In this document: positions 34,335 to 42,304 of the stretch, in pieces | How the letters are laid out: each line of letters opens with the position of its first letter | Position numbering within the stretch: position 1 is the first letter of the stretch | The notes under the pieces: model-generated | What the model saw: the letters and a program-made list of their open reading frames with translations, nothing else | Database searches by the model: none | What the model was told of the DNA's origin: nothing | NCBI GenBank assembly: GCA_002314445.1 | Contig: DCFX01000047.1 | Location: forward strand, 11,231-72,430 | DNA: 61,200 nucleotides | Direction: 5' to 3' | Source: Treponema sp. UBA1793 | GTDB taxonomy: Bacteria; Spirochaetota; Spirochaetia; Treponematales; Treponemataceae | Translations under genes and position numbers: made by a program

Positions 34335-36442
34335 GAAAAATACCTCTCTGTCATAGCGTCTGCAAGTGCTTCCGCCCGTTTCATCGTCTGTATGACAAGC
34401 GGAACAAAAAGCGGAATTATAGCCTTAATTCTGCCCGCAGCACCTTTTGCCCTGCCCAGACCGCCACGTATAAGCTGCGTCTTTATAATTGACGACGACT
34501 CGTCTATAAGAAGCGGAATAAACCTGAATATTATTTCGACGACGACAACGACATACCGGACAGGCACATGAAAAAACGCAAGCGGTTTAAGCAGCGACGA
34601 CAATCCGTCAACGACATCGTACTCAGGCGTTGTATAAGTAAACGAAACGATACAGACAAGAGCCGCTTCCGTATGGATAAGTGTCGTAAGGCAGAGCATC
34701 AGTTTTGAAGGCGTCACCATAAAATATTTATACGGTACAAAGACACGCTCCCCCGGCACTGCCGGATAAAAAATCATCTGAAAAATACAGAAAAAGAAGA
34801 GGAGCGGTATTACTTTCAGAAGGGATAAAAACAAGCGCTTTGCAGGATAACGTGCAAGCGCGGCATATACAAGAGACAGTCCGAACAGCAGGGCACAAAG
34901 ATACAGAGGGCGTACGGCCAGAGAAAGTGCAAAGAGCCCGAAGAATACGATGAATTTCAAAAGCGGATTCATGCATGCGATAAGGCCAGCATTTTTTTCC
35001 GTACCTGCTGTATTTACAGCGGCAGCCCGCAATGAAGTCAACAGCTTTACACTTCCAAGCGGCGGCTGGACAACAGCCGGAACAGGCTGCGGCCGGGCTG
35101 CGGCATCCGTATCGCGTACGACCGTTCCCTCAATAAGGGAAATTTCCCTGTCGGCAAAATCAGCTTCGTCGCGGCGGTGCGTACTGAACAGAATTGTATG
35201 GCCGCCGTCTGCAAGCGCTCTGAGAAGGCGCATCACTCTGCCTCTGGATACACCGTCAAGGCCTGCGGTCGGCTCGTCAAAAAAGAGCACGGGCGTATCG
35301 AGCACTATAATCCCTGCAACGGAAAGGCGTTTTTTCTCACCGCCTGAGAGGCCGAAAGTCTGCCTCTCTCCATATGTATCAAACGGGATGCCGCAGGCGT
35401 CCATAGCGCTTTTTACCCGCGATACAAGTTCCTTACCTGAAATACCGCGGTTACGGAGGCCGAAAGCAACGTCGTCCGCTGCAAAACGCTCAAACAAAGC
35501 AGCTTCATTGTTCTGCTGGCAGAGAGCCGGACGTACATCACAATGTACTGCGCCTTCCTCAGGCACCAGCAGCCCGGCCGCAATTTCAAGCAGCGTTGAC
35601 TTGCCGCTTCCCGAAACGCCGGTCAGGGCTGTAACAGTCCCTTTTCTGAGCGAAAAAGTAACATCGCGGAGAACGGGCCCGCTGCCGTATGAAAAGGAAA
35701 TTTTTTCAAAAGCAAAGGAAACTGCATCGTTTTTTACGAGACTCCTGTCAGCCTTTTCAATTTTTCCTCCGGTTATCAATGTACATAACGCCGTGTCGGC
35801 AAAAAAAGAATCTTTTGACCCGTCAAAAACGACAGAGCCTTCGTTCATCACGATGACATTCTGCACCTGACGGATTGCGTCGATGTCGTGTGTAATGTGG
35901 ATAACAGTATGATTTTTACTTACCCAGTAAGAAAGGAAACGGAATATATCGCTGCGCGACTGAGGATCGAGCATTGAAACAGCTTCGTCAAGAACAAGCA
36001 CGTCAGGCTGCAGCGCAAGAATTCCTGACAGAGCCTCTTTCTGAGTCTGCCCGAGCGACAGTGACATTGAAGGAGATGATGCTTTACTGAGCAGTCCGGT
36101 AATATTGAGACATTCTATCGTGCGCAACTCCACTTCACCGGCATCAAGCCCAAGATTCTGCGGACCGAATGCAGTATCACGGGAAACGACACTGCAGATA
36201 ATCTGATCTTTCGGAGATTGAAAAACAAGCGCCGGACGCACATTTTCCGCATAGGTAATACTGCCCTCATCTGCATCGAGCAGGCCGCAAAGCATCCTCG
36301 CAAGAGTGCTTTTTCCGCTTCCGTTAAGACCGACGATTGCAGTATACGCCCCTTCCGCAAGAAAAAAACTCACGTCCTTTACAGCCGGGACACTGCGCTG
36401 CGGATATGTGTATGTGGCATGACTTACGGCAAGAATACTCAT
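34331..36442 (-). CDS. Fused ECF transporter: two ATPase domains and EcfT permease in one chain
   Basis: Energy-coupling-factor modules normally use separate EcfA, EcfA' and EcfT subunits; here all three are in one 703-residue protein. The first ATPase (~1-230) has Walker A GLNGSGKST, Q-loop FQSPKDQ, a variant signature LSLGQTQ and Walker B VLVLDEAVSMLD. The second (~245-450) has GVSGSGKST, FGLSGGEKKRLSVAG and LFFDEPTAGLD. A proline-rich linker leads to an EcfT/CbiQ-like membrane domain (~490-703) with five to six helices and the coupling segments RGGLGRAKG and RAEALADAMTERYF. No substrate-binding S component is next to it, so the vitamin or metal is unknown. TATGAT ends 7 nt before the ATG with no Shine-Dalgarno sequence. 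Confidence 0.92.
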   Translation of the reverse strand: MSILAVSHATYTYPQRSVPAVKDVSFFLAEGAYTAIVGLNGSGKSTLARMLCGLLDADEGSITYAENVRPALVFQSPKDQIICSVVSRDTAFGPQNLGLDAGEVELRTIECLNITGLLSKASSPSMSLSLGQTQKEALSGILALQPDVLVLDEAVSMLDPQSRSDIFRFLSYWVSKNHTVIHITHDIDAIRQVQNVIVMNEGSVVFDGSKDSFFADTALCTLITGGKIEKADRSLVKNDAVSFAFEKISFSYGSGPVLRDVTFSLRKGTVTALTGVSGSGKSTLLEIAAGLLVPEEGAVHCDVRPALCQQNNEAALFERFAADDVAFGLRNRGISGKELVSRVKSAMDACGIPFDTYGERQTFGLSGGEKKRLSVAGIIVLDTPVLFFDEPTAGLDGVSRGRVMRLLRALADGGHTILFSTHRRDEADFADREISLIEGTVVRDTDAAARPQPVPAVVQPPLGSVKLLTSLRAAAVNTAGTEKNAGLIACMNPLLKFIVFFGLFALSLAVRPLYLCALLFGLSLVYAALARYPAKRLFLSLLKVIPLLFFFCIFQMIFYPAVPGERVFVPYKYFMVTPSKLMLCLTTLIHTEAALVCIVSFTYTTPEYDVVDGLSSLLKPLAFFHVPVRYVVVVVEIIFRFIPLLIDESSSIIKTQLIRGGLGRAKGAAGRIKAIIPLFVPLVIQTMKRAEALADAMTERYFS

Positions 36443-36510
36443 TCACATCATCATAGCGGAAACAACGGCAAAAGCCAACAATACATTTTTCCGGCAGGAT
36501 CAAAGGAAAC

Positions 36511-36531
36511 CTGCGGACAACATATCCGCAG
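36511..36531. terminator. Hairpin downstream of amrS
   Basis: CTGCGGA and TCCGCAG (36511-36517, 36525-36531) form a perfect 7-bp stem with a 7-base loop, just past the amrS stop codon. A run of A follows on the plus strand and hence T precedes it on the minus strand, so it is not a classic intrinsic terminator for amrS. Confidence 0.4.
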
Positions 36532-36539
36532 TAAAAAAA

Positions 36540-37403
36540 TCAGCAGTTGCCGGGAAACACATTCGGCAGATACCTGCGTGCAGTATCGGCAAGCTCATAT
36601 ATAGTATGCACCGGAGTCGGGTTTACGTGAGTCATGTGGTAACGCGGAAAAAAACGCGTTATATGCAGAGCGATATTCCTGTCAACCGATGCAACCCATC
36701 CGGCCAGCAGCCTCATTTCGTCTTCGCTGTCATTCCACCCCGGAACAATAAGCGTCGTAAGCTCCACATGGCAGCGTTCTGCACACATGACGATTGCATC
36801 CTTTACTGTCTCAAGGTCGCCTTTAAGTTCCCGGTACCATTCTTTAGTAAAGCCCTTCAAATCAATATTCATTGCATCTGCGTACGGCAGAACATCTTCC
36901 AGAACAGAGGAAGATACACAGCCGTTCGTAACAATAACATTTTTCATGCCCCTCTCATGCACGAGATTTGACGTATCGCGGACATATTCCCAGCACACGA
37001 GCGGCTCATTATACGTGTACGCCACACCGATATTTCCCCGGTCTTTAAGCTGTTCCGCCTTTCCGGCCAGTTCTTCAGGAGATACGTATTCAGTCACACA
37101 CCCGGAATCGGTCTGGGAAATATCAGCGTTCTGGCAGAACGGGCAATGCAGATTGCAGCCGTAACTCCCGGCAGAAAGAATCATCTTTCCCGGATAAAAC
37201 AGTTTCAGCGGCTTCTTTTCAACGGGATCAAGAGCAAGCGCGGTAAGCTGTCCGTAATTCAAAGGCTGTATCTTCCCGTCATGGTTATACCGCGCATTGC
37301 ACTGCCCGATCTGTCCGCGGGCAAGCCTGCAGTGATAAAAGCATGTACCGCAGATTGCAGTACATGAATCACCATGCACTGCTGTTACGTCCGTCCCGCT
37401 CAT
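36540..37403 (-). CDS. amrS: AmmeMemoRadiSam system radical SAM enzyme
   Basis: A 287-residue radical SAM protein related to pyruvate formate-lyase activases. The cluster motif is CNLHCPFCQN near residues 83-92, and the N-terminal domain has further cysteines (CTAICGTCFYHC, GQC) that may hold another cluster. AYTYNEPLVCWEY and MNIDLKGFTKEWYREL are hallmarks of the AmrS group. It acts with AMMECR1 (AmrA) and MEMO (AmrB) proteins, both encoded upstream, in a conserved but uncharacterised system. The start at 37403 overlaps the stop of the 53-residue gene (ATGA), so the two are translationally coupled. Confidence 0.9.
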   Translation of the reverse strand: MSGTDVTAVHGDSCTAICGTCFYHCRLARGQIGQCNARYNHDGKIQPLNYGQLTALALDPVEKKPLKLFYPGKMILSAGSYGCNLHCPFCQNADISQTDSGCVTEYVSPEELAGKAEQLKDRGNIGVAYTYNEPLVCWEYVRDTSNLVHERGMKNVIVTNGCVSSSVLEDVLPYADAMNIDLKGFTKEWYRELKGDLETVKDAIVMCAERCHVELTTLIVPGWNDSEDEMRLLAGWVASVDRNIALHITRFFPRYHMTHVNPTPVHTIYELADTARRYLPNVFPGNC

Positions 37404-37561
37404 TTATCTTTCTGATCTTTTAATTTTGCATCTTTCAGATTATACAGTTCATCGTCGCTCATTTTCTGCCGCCGCTCCTTCTGCTCCTTAATTGCCTCCA
37501 CAGAAAGCAGGCCTCCGAGCGTCGCAAGCACACCAACAATAAAACCTTTTCCGAATCCCAT
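37400..37561 (-). CDS. 53-residue membrane-anchored protein in the Amr operon
   Basis: A short gene with a good ribosome-binding site (AGGAGG, 6 nt before ATG 37561). The product begins MGFGKGFIVGVLATLGGLLS, a single glycine-rich hydrophobic segment, followed by a charged, helical tail (~22-53) rich in Lys, Glu, Gln and Asp. The stop codon overlaps the ATG of amrS by ATGA, and the preceding methyltransferase stop is 15 bases upstream. Length, ribosome-binding site and coupling argue for a real gene. Function unknown; it might tether AmrS or a partner to the membrane. Confidence 0.75.
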   Translation of the reverse strand: MGFGKGFIVGVLATLGGLLSVEAIKEQKERRQKMSDDELYNLKDAKLKDQKDK

Positions 37562-37576
37562 AGTGCACCTCCTGAA

Positions 37577-38518
37577 TTATTTTTTCCCCTGCTCCTGTCC
37601 GGTATTGCGTTCCCAGAACACACCGCCGGTATATCCCTGTATTGATGCATCACGTTCTGCGTTCATAAGACGCTTTTCCGTAAGGAGACAGTATTCTCTG
37701 CATATTTCAATGCCGCAATACCTGCGGCCGAGTTTTTTTGCAACAACAGAAGTCGTCCCAGAGCCGAGGAACGGATCAAATACAAGATCATCCGGTTTTG
37801 AACTTGCAAGAATCAGTTTTGCCACCAGTTTTTCAGGTTTCTGAGTCGGATGCTCTGTATTCTCGCTCATCGACCAGTACGGCACCGTAATATCGTCCCA
37901 GAAATTCGATGCACAGGTAAGCCTGAACCTGCCGTCGTCCGATTCTTCCCAGTCCTTAGGTTTGCCGTCTTCATGGTACGGAGCTATGACACGGCGCTTC
38001 TGTTTTACGGCATCTGCGTTAAAATAATAATCATTGCTTACCGTCGCAAACCAGATATCCTCGCAGCAGTTCTTCCAGTTCGATACAGCTCCCCGTCCCT
38101 TTTCACGCTGCCACGTTATACGGTTGCGGATTGTTAAATATTTATTAACAACTGTATACAGCGCAGCTGTACATTTCCAGTCACCGCAGATATACAGGCT
38201 TGCGTTTTTTTTAAGCAGCCGCACAACTCGCGGGAACCATGACTCAAGATACTGTACATACGAGGCGTCGTCGCGTGCCGAAAATTTTCTGTCGCCGAAA
38301 TTCTTCGTCAGGTTATACGGCGGATCCAGTATCATAAGATCGACACACGATTCCGGGAAAAAATCAATTATGCCGGGCAGATCGCCGTTGTATGTTTTAT
38401 TGACTATATCTGCCGGCGACAAGGCTGCTGACGCAGAATACAGCCGCGGAGAGAGAAATGCGCAGTCTTCGTCAGAAAGCTGCATCGTATGATTTCTGGG
38501 AGAACGTTCTTTTTCCAT
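37577..38518 (-). CDS. Site-specific DNA methyltransferase, beta-class (N4/N6)
   Basis: A 313-residue methyltransferase with the catalytic motif LDPPYN near residues 64-69 coming before the S-adenosylmethionine motif VFDPFLGSGTTSVVAKKLGRR near 255-275, the order of beta-class enzymes. NTEHPTQKPEKLVAKLI and RREKGRGAVSNWKN-like wording recall the DpnA/DpnIIB group of GATC methylases, so adenine in GATC is a guess. No restriction endonuclease is nearby, so it looks like an orphan. The start at 38518 overlaps amrA; the ribosome-binding site is weak (GAG). Confidence 0.85.
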   Translation of the reverse strand: MEKERSPRNHTMQLSDEDCAFLSPRLYSASAALSPADIVNKTYNGDLPGIIDFFPESCVDLMILDPPYNLTKNFGDRKFSARDDASYVQYLESWFPRVVRLLKKNASLYICGDWKCTAALYTVVNKYLTIRNRITWQREKGRGAVSNWKNCCEDIWFATVSNDYYFNADAVKQKRRVIAPYHEDGKPKDWEESDDGRFRLTCASNFWDDITVPYWSMSENTEHPTQKPEKLVAKLILASSKPDDLVFDPFLGSGTTSVVAKKLGRRYCGIEICREYCLLTEKRLMNAERDASIQGYTGGVFWERNTGQEQGKK

Positions 38519-38525
38519 GAGTATC

Positions 38526-39095
38526 TCAGAAATGACGGATAACTTCAAAACGTTCAAGTTCAGGATTTTCGGAGCGCTCTATGCCGCCCTTCCTGCATGC
38601 AATATCCAGCTGTTCCTCAACTGTATTAACCGTCTCAAGATTCGGCAGAAGGAGTCCCCGCCTGTACCCCTTTGTCACGATAACCCCGTATTTTTTAACG
38701 TCGAGCTGATCAGGAGAGCTGATTTTTTCAGCCGGGCTGAGTACATCAACGCTGTATACGAGGAAATCAAGTTCTCTGCTTTCCACTTCAGGGAAACGGG
38801 GATCCTGCGTCGACGCACTTATCGCATTGTGAATTATTTCCTCCGCAAGCGTATCGCGCGTCGCAGAAATTGTACCGATACAGCCGCGTAAAGTACCATC
38901 CTCTTTGAGCGACACGAATGTACCGGCACGCCCGTTCAATAATTCCGGTGAAAGGTGCCAGCCGTGAAAACTGTCGTCGTCGCAGATAACGCACCCACCT
39001 GCGACCTTCGGGACTTTCCTCGTCCGCACATATATTTCAACAGTTGCACGTGCAAGCCCGACGTATTCATCTTCTGTATGTTTTCGTTCAGACAT
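38526..39095 (-). CDS. amrA: AMMECR1-domain protein
   Basis: A 189-residue AmmeMemoRadiSam system protein A. Key segments are TFVSLKEDGTLRGCIGTIS near residues 60-78, which contains the conserved LRGCIG motif, DPRFPEVESRELDFLVYSVDVLSP near 98-121, and GVIVTKGYRRGLLLPNLETV near 133-152. The start at 39095 lies 8 bases inside the end of amrB, and the longer frame to 39167 is rejected because it lies within amrB. AMMECR1 proteins have no established reaction. All three Amr components occur in this operon. Confidence 0.9.
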   Translation of the reverse strand: MSERKHTEDEYVGLARATVEIYVRTRKVPKVAGGCVICDDDSFHGWHLSPELLNGRAGTFVSLKEDGTLRGCIGTISATRDTLAEEIIHNAISASTQDPRFPEVESRELDFLVYSVDVLSPAEKISSPDQLDVKKYGVIVTKGYRRGLLLPNLETVNTVEEQLDIACRKGGIERSENPELERFEVIRHF

Positions 39096-39951
39096 TTTTT
39101 TTCTCCAATAATTCGTACTGCTCAAGAAAATTACGATTCCGGTCGGCACCTTCGGGCGTATATGCACATATCCCGTATCCGACTCCGAATGGTCCTTCGT
39201 GGGACAGACATTCAGCTTTTACTGCGGTACTGTCGAGTGCACCGGCCATAATAATAAACGAACGGTGTCCGCATTCGGCAGCATTTTCACAAAAATCAGG
39301 ATCAAATGAAAGCAGCCTGCCGAAATCAGCGCTGCCCATAACATCCATAATACGCTCGTCATAGACAGGCCCTTCCTCACGGAATCCGTACGGACCGTCC
39401 TGTTTTAGCACATGGGACAAATCCCCGCTTGCGACAAAAACAACGCGCCGGCCGGTCTTCCCGACAGCGCGGGCGATGCATTCTCCAAGCATATAATGCT
39501 TCTTGTACGATAATCCCGAAAGGCCGACACGCACAAGCTTGTAATCATTTTTAATGAACTGATTAATAAAATAAAGCGGAACCATTGTCGCGTGATCAAG
39601 CGCCGGATTTTTTTCGCCGCCGGTACCGGCCGGCAGTCCCGCCGTTTGTGCCTCGCCGCAGACTGCTTTCACAAGCTGCTCGTCGTATGCGACATGAAAC
39701 TGCACCTGAGGCGCACCAAACTGTCCGAAGTTTCCGTACGCTTCTGCTCCCGGTGATATATGAAAATAATCGGAATACATTACCGCATGCGGCGATGTCA
39801 CAACAATCGTTTCCGGCTTCAGCGCTGCAATTCTCTGTGCTGCATTTTTATATGCAGCAACAGTTGCCGCAATCCCGTCTTCTTCTCCGTGCCCCACCTC
39901 ATGTATAATGAGAGGCGGATGAGGAACCATGAATGCACCTATAACTGCCAT
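39088..39951 (-). CDS. amrB: MEMO-family protein (extradiol dioxygenase-like fold)
   Basis: A 287-residue AmmeMemoRadiSam system protein B. Histidines in MVPHPPLI, TSPHAVMYS, ALDHATMVPLYF and SGDLSHVL sit where the MEMO/LigB fold places metal or catalytic ligands; GHRSFIIMAGAL is also conserved. Eukaryotic MEMO1 has been linked to metal binding and signalling, but bacterial function is unknown. The start is ATG 39951, with GGGGG 6 nt upstream, rather than GTG 39954. It follows the CmpB-like gene by 18 bases. Confidence 0.88.
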   Translation of the reverse strand: MAVIGAFMVPHPPLIIHEVGHGEEDGIAATVAAYKNAAQRIAALKPETIVVTSPHAVMYSDYFHISPGAEAYGNFGQFGAPQVQFHVAYDEQLVKAVCGEAQTAGLPAGTGGEKNPALDHATMVPLYFINQFIKNDYKLVRVGLSGLSYKKHYMLGECIARAVGKTGRRVVFVASGDLSHVLKQDGPYGFREEGPVYDERIMDVMGSADFGRLLSFDPDFCENAAECGHRSFIIMAGALDSTAVKAECLSHEGPFGVGYGICAYTPEGADRNRNFLEQYELLEKKNV

Positions 39952-39969
39952 CACATGCCCCCGAATTAA

Positions 39970-40848
39970 TTATTTCCCCTTGCGTTTCTGCTCAAGAGCG
40001 GCTTTTTTCTCATAAATACTGTCAGTCACCCGCTGTTTGATAAGCGCGAGCGATTCCTTGTAGTTGCTGCTTGAAAGCTTCGGGAAACGAATGACAAACA
40101 GCTCATCATCAGGATGATGCTCGTAGAACGATTCTATTCTTCCAAGCAGCCCTTTGCTGAACCTGTTCTTTTCAACAGCTGCATATTCTTTTATAGAAGA
40201 GAACATTTCCGTCAGATTAGAACTGCGGAACCACGATTCTTCTGAATACTGCTCTTTGAGCGACTCGCCGAATTCCTTCAGTTTTGCCATTGTCGTACTG
40301 AAGTCAACAAGTTTATGAACAGTCACAATATAATCAACAATGAAAATGAGTGCAAGTCCGCCTGCAAGATACTGGGTTACAGTATCGTTCAATTTGAATA
40401 CAAAGTGATTCACGACAGGCTGGACAAAATGAACCACGACAAGTCCCATTACGCCGAATAATGTAGAATTCAACAGACAGACACGTCCTTTGATATTGAA
40501 TTTTTTATCGGAATAATCCCACCATTTCATTTTAAACACTCTTTCCATCTGCCAGCTTGTGATATATTCGACGACAGAGCACAATACCATGGAACTCACG
40601 AAAAGCGTCAGCCAGGACGACTTCACTTCCTGCGGCAGCATCATAACGACAAGTCCGCCGCACCCGTAAATCGGGCAAACGGGCCCGTGAAGAAAACCCC
40701 TGTTTACGAACTTATGTTCAAAAAATATACCGACGTACAATACTTCGCAGCACCAGCCGATAAAACTATATAGAAGAAAGATAAGAAAAAGCCGGCTCAG
40801 CGGTAAGATTTGAATTGATGAACTTGTATCTGCAAAAAAGTTTACCAT
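39970..40848 (-). CDS. CmpB-like (putative ABC transporter type IV) membrane protein
   Basis: A 292-residue protein of the PF06541 type: the N-terminal motif LFLIFLLYSFIGWCCEVLYV, then NRGFLHGPVCPIYGCGG near 46-62, and about five to six membrane segments. The family is named from a putative ABC permease, but no ATPase is adjacent. The C-terminal ~90 residues are soluble and charged. The start at 40848 has TAAATT 6 nt upstream and no Shine-Dalgarno sequence. It leads the Amr operon and is divergent from the adenylate cyclase, with 86 bases between. Confidence 0.82.
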   Translation of the reverse strand: MVNFFADTSSSIQILPLSRLFLIFLLYSFIGWCCEVLYVGIFFEHKFVNRGFLHGPVCPIYGCGGLVVMMLPQEVKSSWLTLFVSSMVLCSVVEYITSWQMERVFKMKWWDYSDKKFNIKGRVCLLNSTLFGVMGLVVVHFVQPVVNHFVFKLNDTVTQYLAGGLALIFIVDYIVTVHKLVDFSTTMAKLKEFGESLKEQYSEESWFRSSNLTEMFSSIKEYAAVEKNRFSKGLLGRIESFYEHHPDDELFVIRFPKLSSSNYKESLALIKQRVTDSIYEKKAALEQKRKGK

Positions 40849-40934
40849 ACAGGTAATTTACTTCATTTTCCGCAGGTTTGCAATAAATGTTTTTTTAATA
40901 CTACAAAATATGAAATTATGCTATACTCCCATAT

Positions 40935-42260
40935 ATGCCGTATAATATTGAATTTCAGATTTCGGGACTTGTTGTTGTTATCGTGTTGTGCATCATTTTT
41001 TTCTCAAAACCAAGGTGGAAATCACTTCAAAATTCAATATTCAGAGTACTGCTGCCTTTCACTGCAGTCGAACTGCTTATGGACATCATAAGCGTCATTA
41101 CGATTGCCAACAGGGACTCTATTCCCGTCTGGGTTAATACGTTTTTCTCAAAAGGGTATATCGTCACAATGCTTCTCTGGATTACCGGCAGTGTTTTGTA
41201 TATTTTTTCCAATTTTATATACAAAGATATCTCAAAAGGTAATTTAAGGCTGATAAAAATTTCCGGCTTTTTTGTCGCTGTTCCGGCAGTCGTTTTCTGC
41301 GTTATTGCATGCACGACACCGCTGTATTATGCGAATTACGGAAGGGAAATATACTCGTACGGGCTGTCTTCATCATGCACCTACTTTTTTTCCGTTTACT
41401 GCGTCATAATATCCGTTATCGGCTGGCTGAGAAATTTCCGGCATATTTCATTCAAGCGGAAAGTTCCCATGTTTGCATTCACTATTATGGAAGGGTGCGT
41501 CGCCCTGATACAGATGCGCCTGCCGAATCTGCTTGTCATCGGATTCGGTACATCCATCTGTATTCTGATTATGTACATGACGATGGAAAACCCCGATATG
41601 GATTTAATTGCGAAGCTCAACGAAGCGAACAGGCGGGCGAATAATCTTCTGCTGAATATTCTGCCGGCATCCATTGCTGCTGAACTCAAGGAAAATCCCG
41701 GCACGTTTACAGAAAAATACGATAACGTTACGGTTGCGTTTATGGATATCGTCGATTTTACAAAGATGTCTTCCATCATCGGAGCTGAAAAACTCGTAAA
41801 CATGCTTAATTCGCTTTTTTCAGAGTTTGACATACTTCTTGACGATTATAAAATTGAGAAAATTAAAACAATCGGGGATGCATACATGATAGCTTCCGGA
41901 CTCCCGGAACGGTATGAAACGAATTGTGAAGAAATGTTAAAATTTCTTATCCGCACCGAGCAGATAGTAGCTGTCTTCAACGAAAGCCATAATACTAATC
42001 TGCAGCTTCGTATCGGTGTAAACAGCGGTCCTGTTGTGGCGGGAATTATAGGAAAGAAAAAATTTATTTACGATTTATGGGGAAGCACCGTAAATTTTGC
42101 AGCCAGAATGGAAAGTTCCGGCATTCCTGATAGAATTCAGGTTTCGCAGGCTGTCTACGATCTTATGAGGGATAAATACAAATTTGAGTGCCGGCAGCCT
42201 CTGGAAATCAAAAGCTTCGGCGTATGCCCCTGCTTTCTGCTCGACACGGCAAAAAAATAG
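40935..42260 (+). CDS. Membrane-bound class III adenylate cyclase
   Basis: A 441-residue protein: about six to seven membrane helices (~1-215), a short coupling helix (LNEANRRANNLLLNILPASIAAEL), then the cyclase domain (~255-435). Metal-binding aspartates sit in FMDIVDFT and TIGDAY; base-selecting Lys in KIKTIGD and Asp in YDLWGSTVNFAARM point to ATP rather than GTP as substrate. Product cAMP would signal a membrane-sensed condition. The start at 40935 is a strong leaderless candidate: TGCTATACT ends 7 nt before ATG. The following radical SAM gene starts 44 bases after its stop. Confidence 0.92.
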   Translation: MPYNIEFQISGLVVVIVLCIIFFSKPRWKSLQNSIFRVLLPFTAVELLMDIISVITIANRDSIPVWVNTFFSKGYIVTMLLWITGSVLYIFSNFIYKDISKGNLRLIKISGFFVAVPAVVFCVIACTTPLYYANYGREIYSYGLSSSCTYFFSVYCVIISVIGWLRNFRHISFKRKVPMFAFTIMEGCVALIQMRLPNLLVIGFGTSICILIMYMTMENPDMDLIAKLNEANRRANNLLLNILPASIAAELKENPGTFTEKYDNVTVAFMDIVDFTKMSSIIGAEKLVNMLNSLFSEFDILLDDYKIEKIKTIGDAYMIASGLPERYETNCEEMLKFLIRTEQIVAVFNESHNTNLQLRIGVNSGPVVAGIIGKKKFIYDLWGSTVNFAARMESSGIPDRIQVSQAVYDLMRDKYKFECRQPLEIKSFGVCPCFLLDTAKK

Positions 42261-42304
42261 CGGAACCGCTTGAACATCGGCACTTAATTACACACAATGG
42301 TACC

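Noticed and set aside
37577..38518. Restriction-modification system
   Set aside because: Only a methyltransferase is present; neighbouring genes are Amr components and a 53-residue membrane protein, not an endonuclease.
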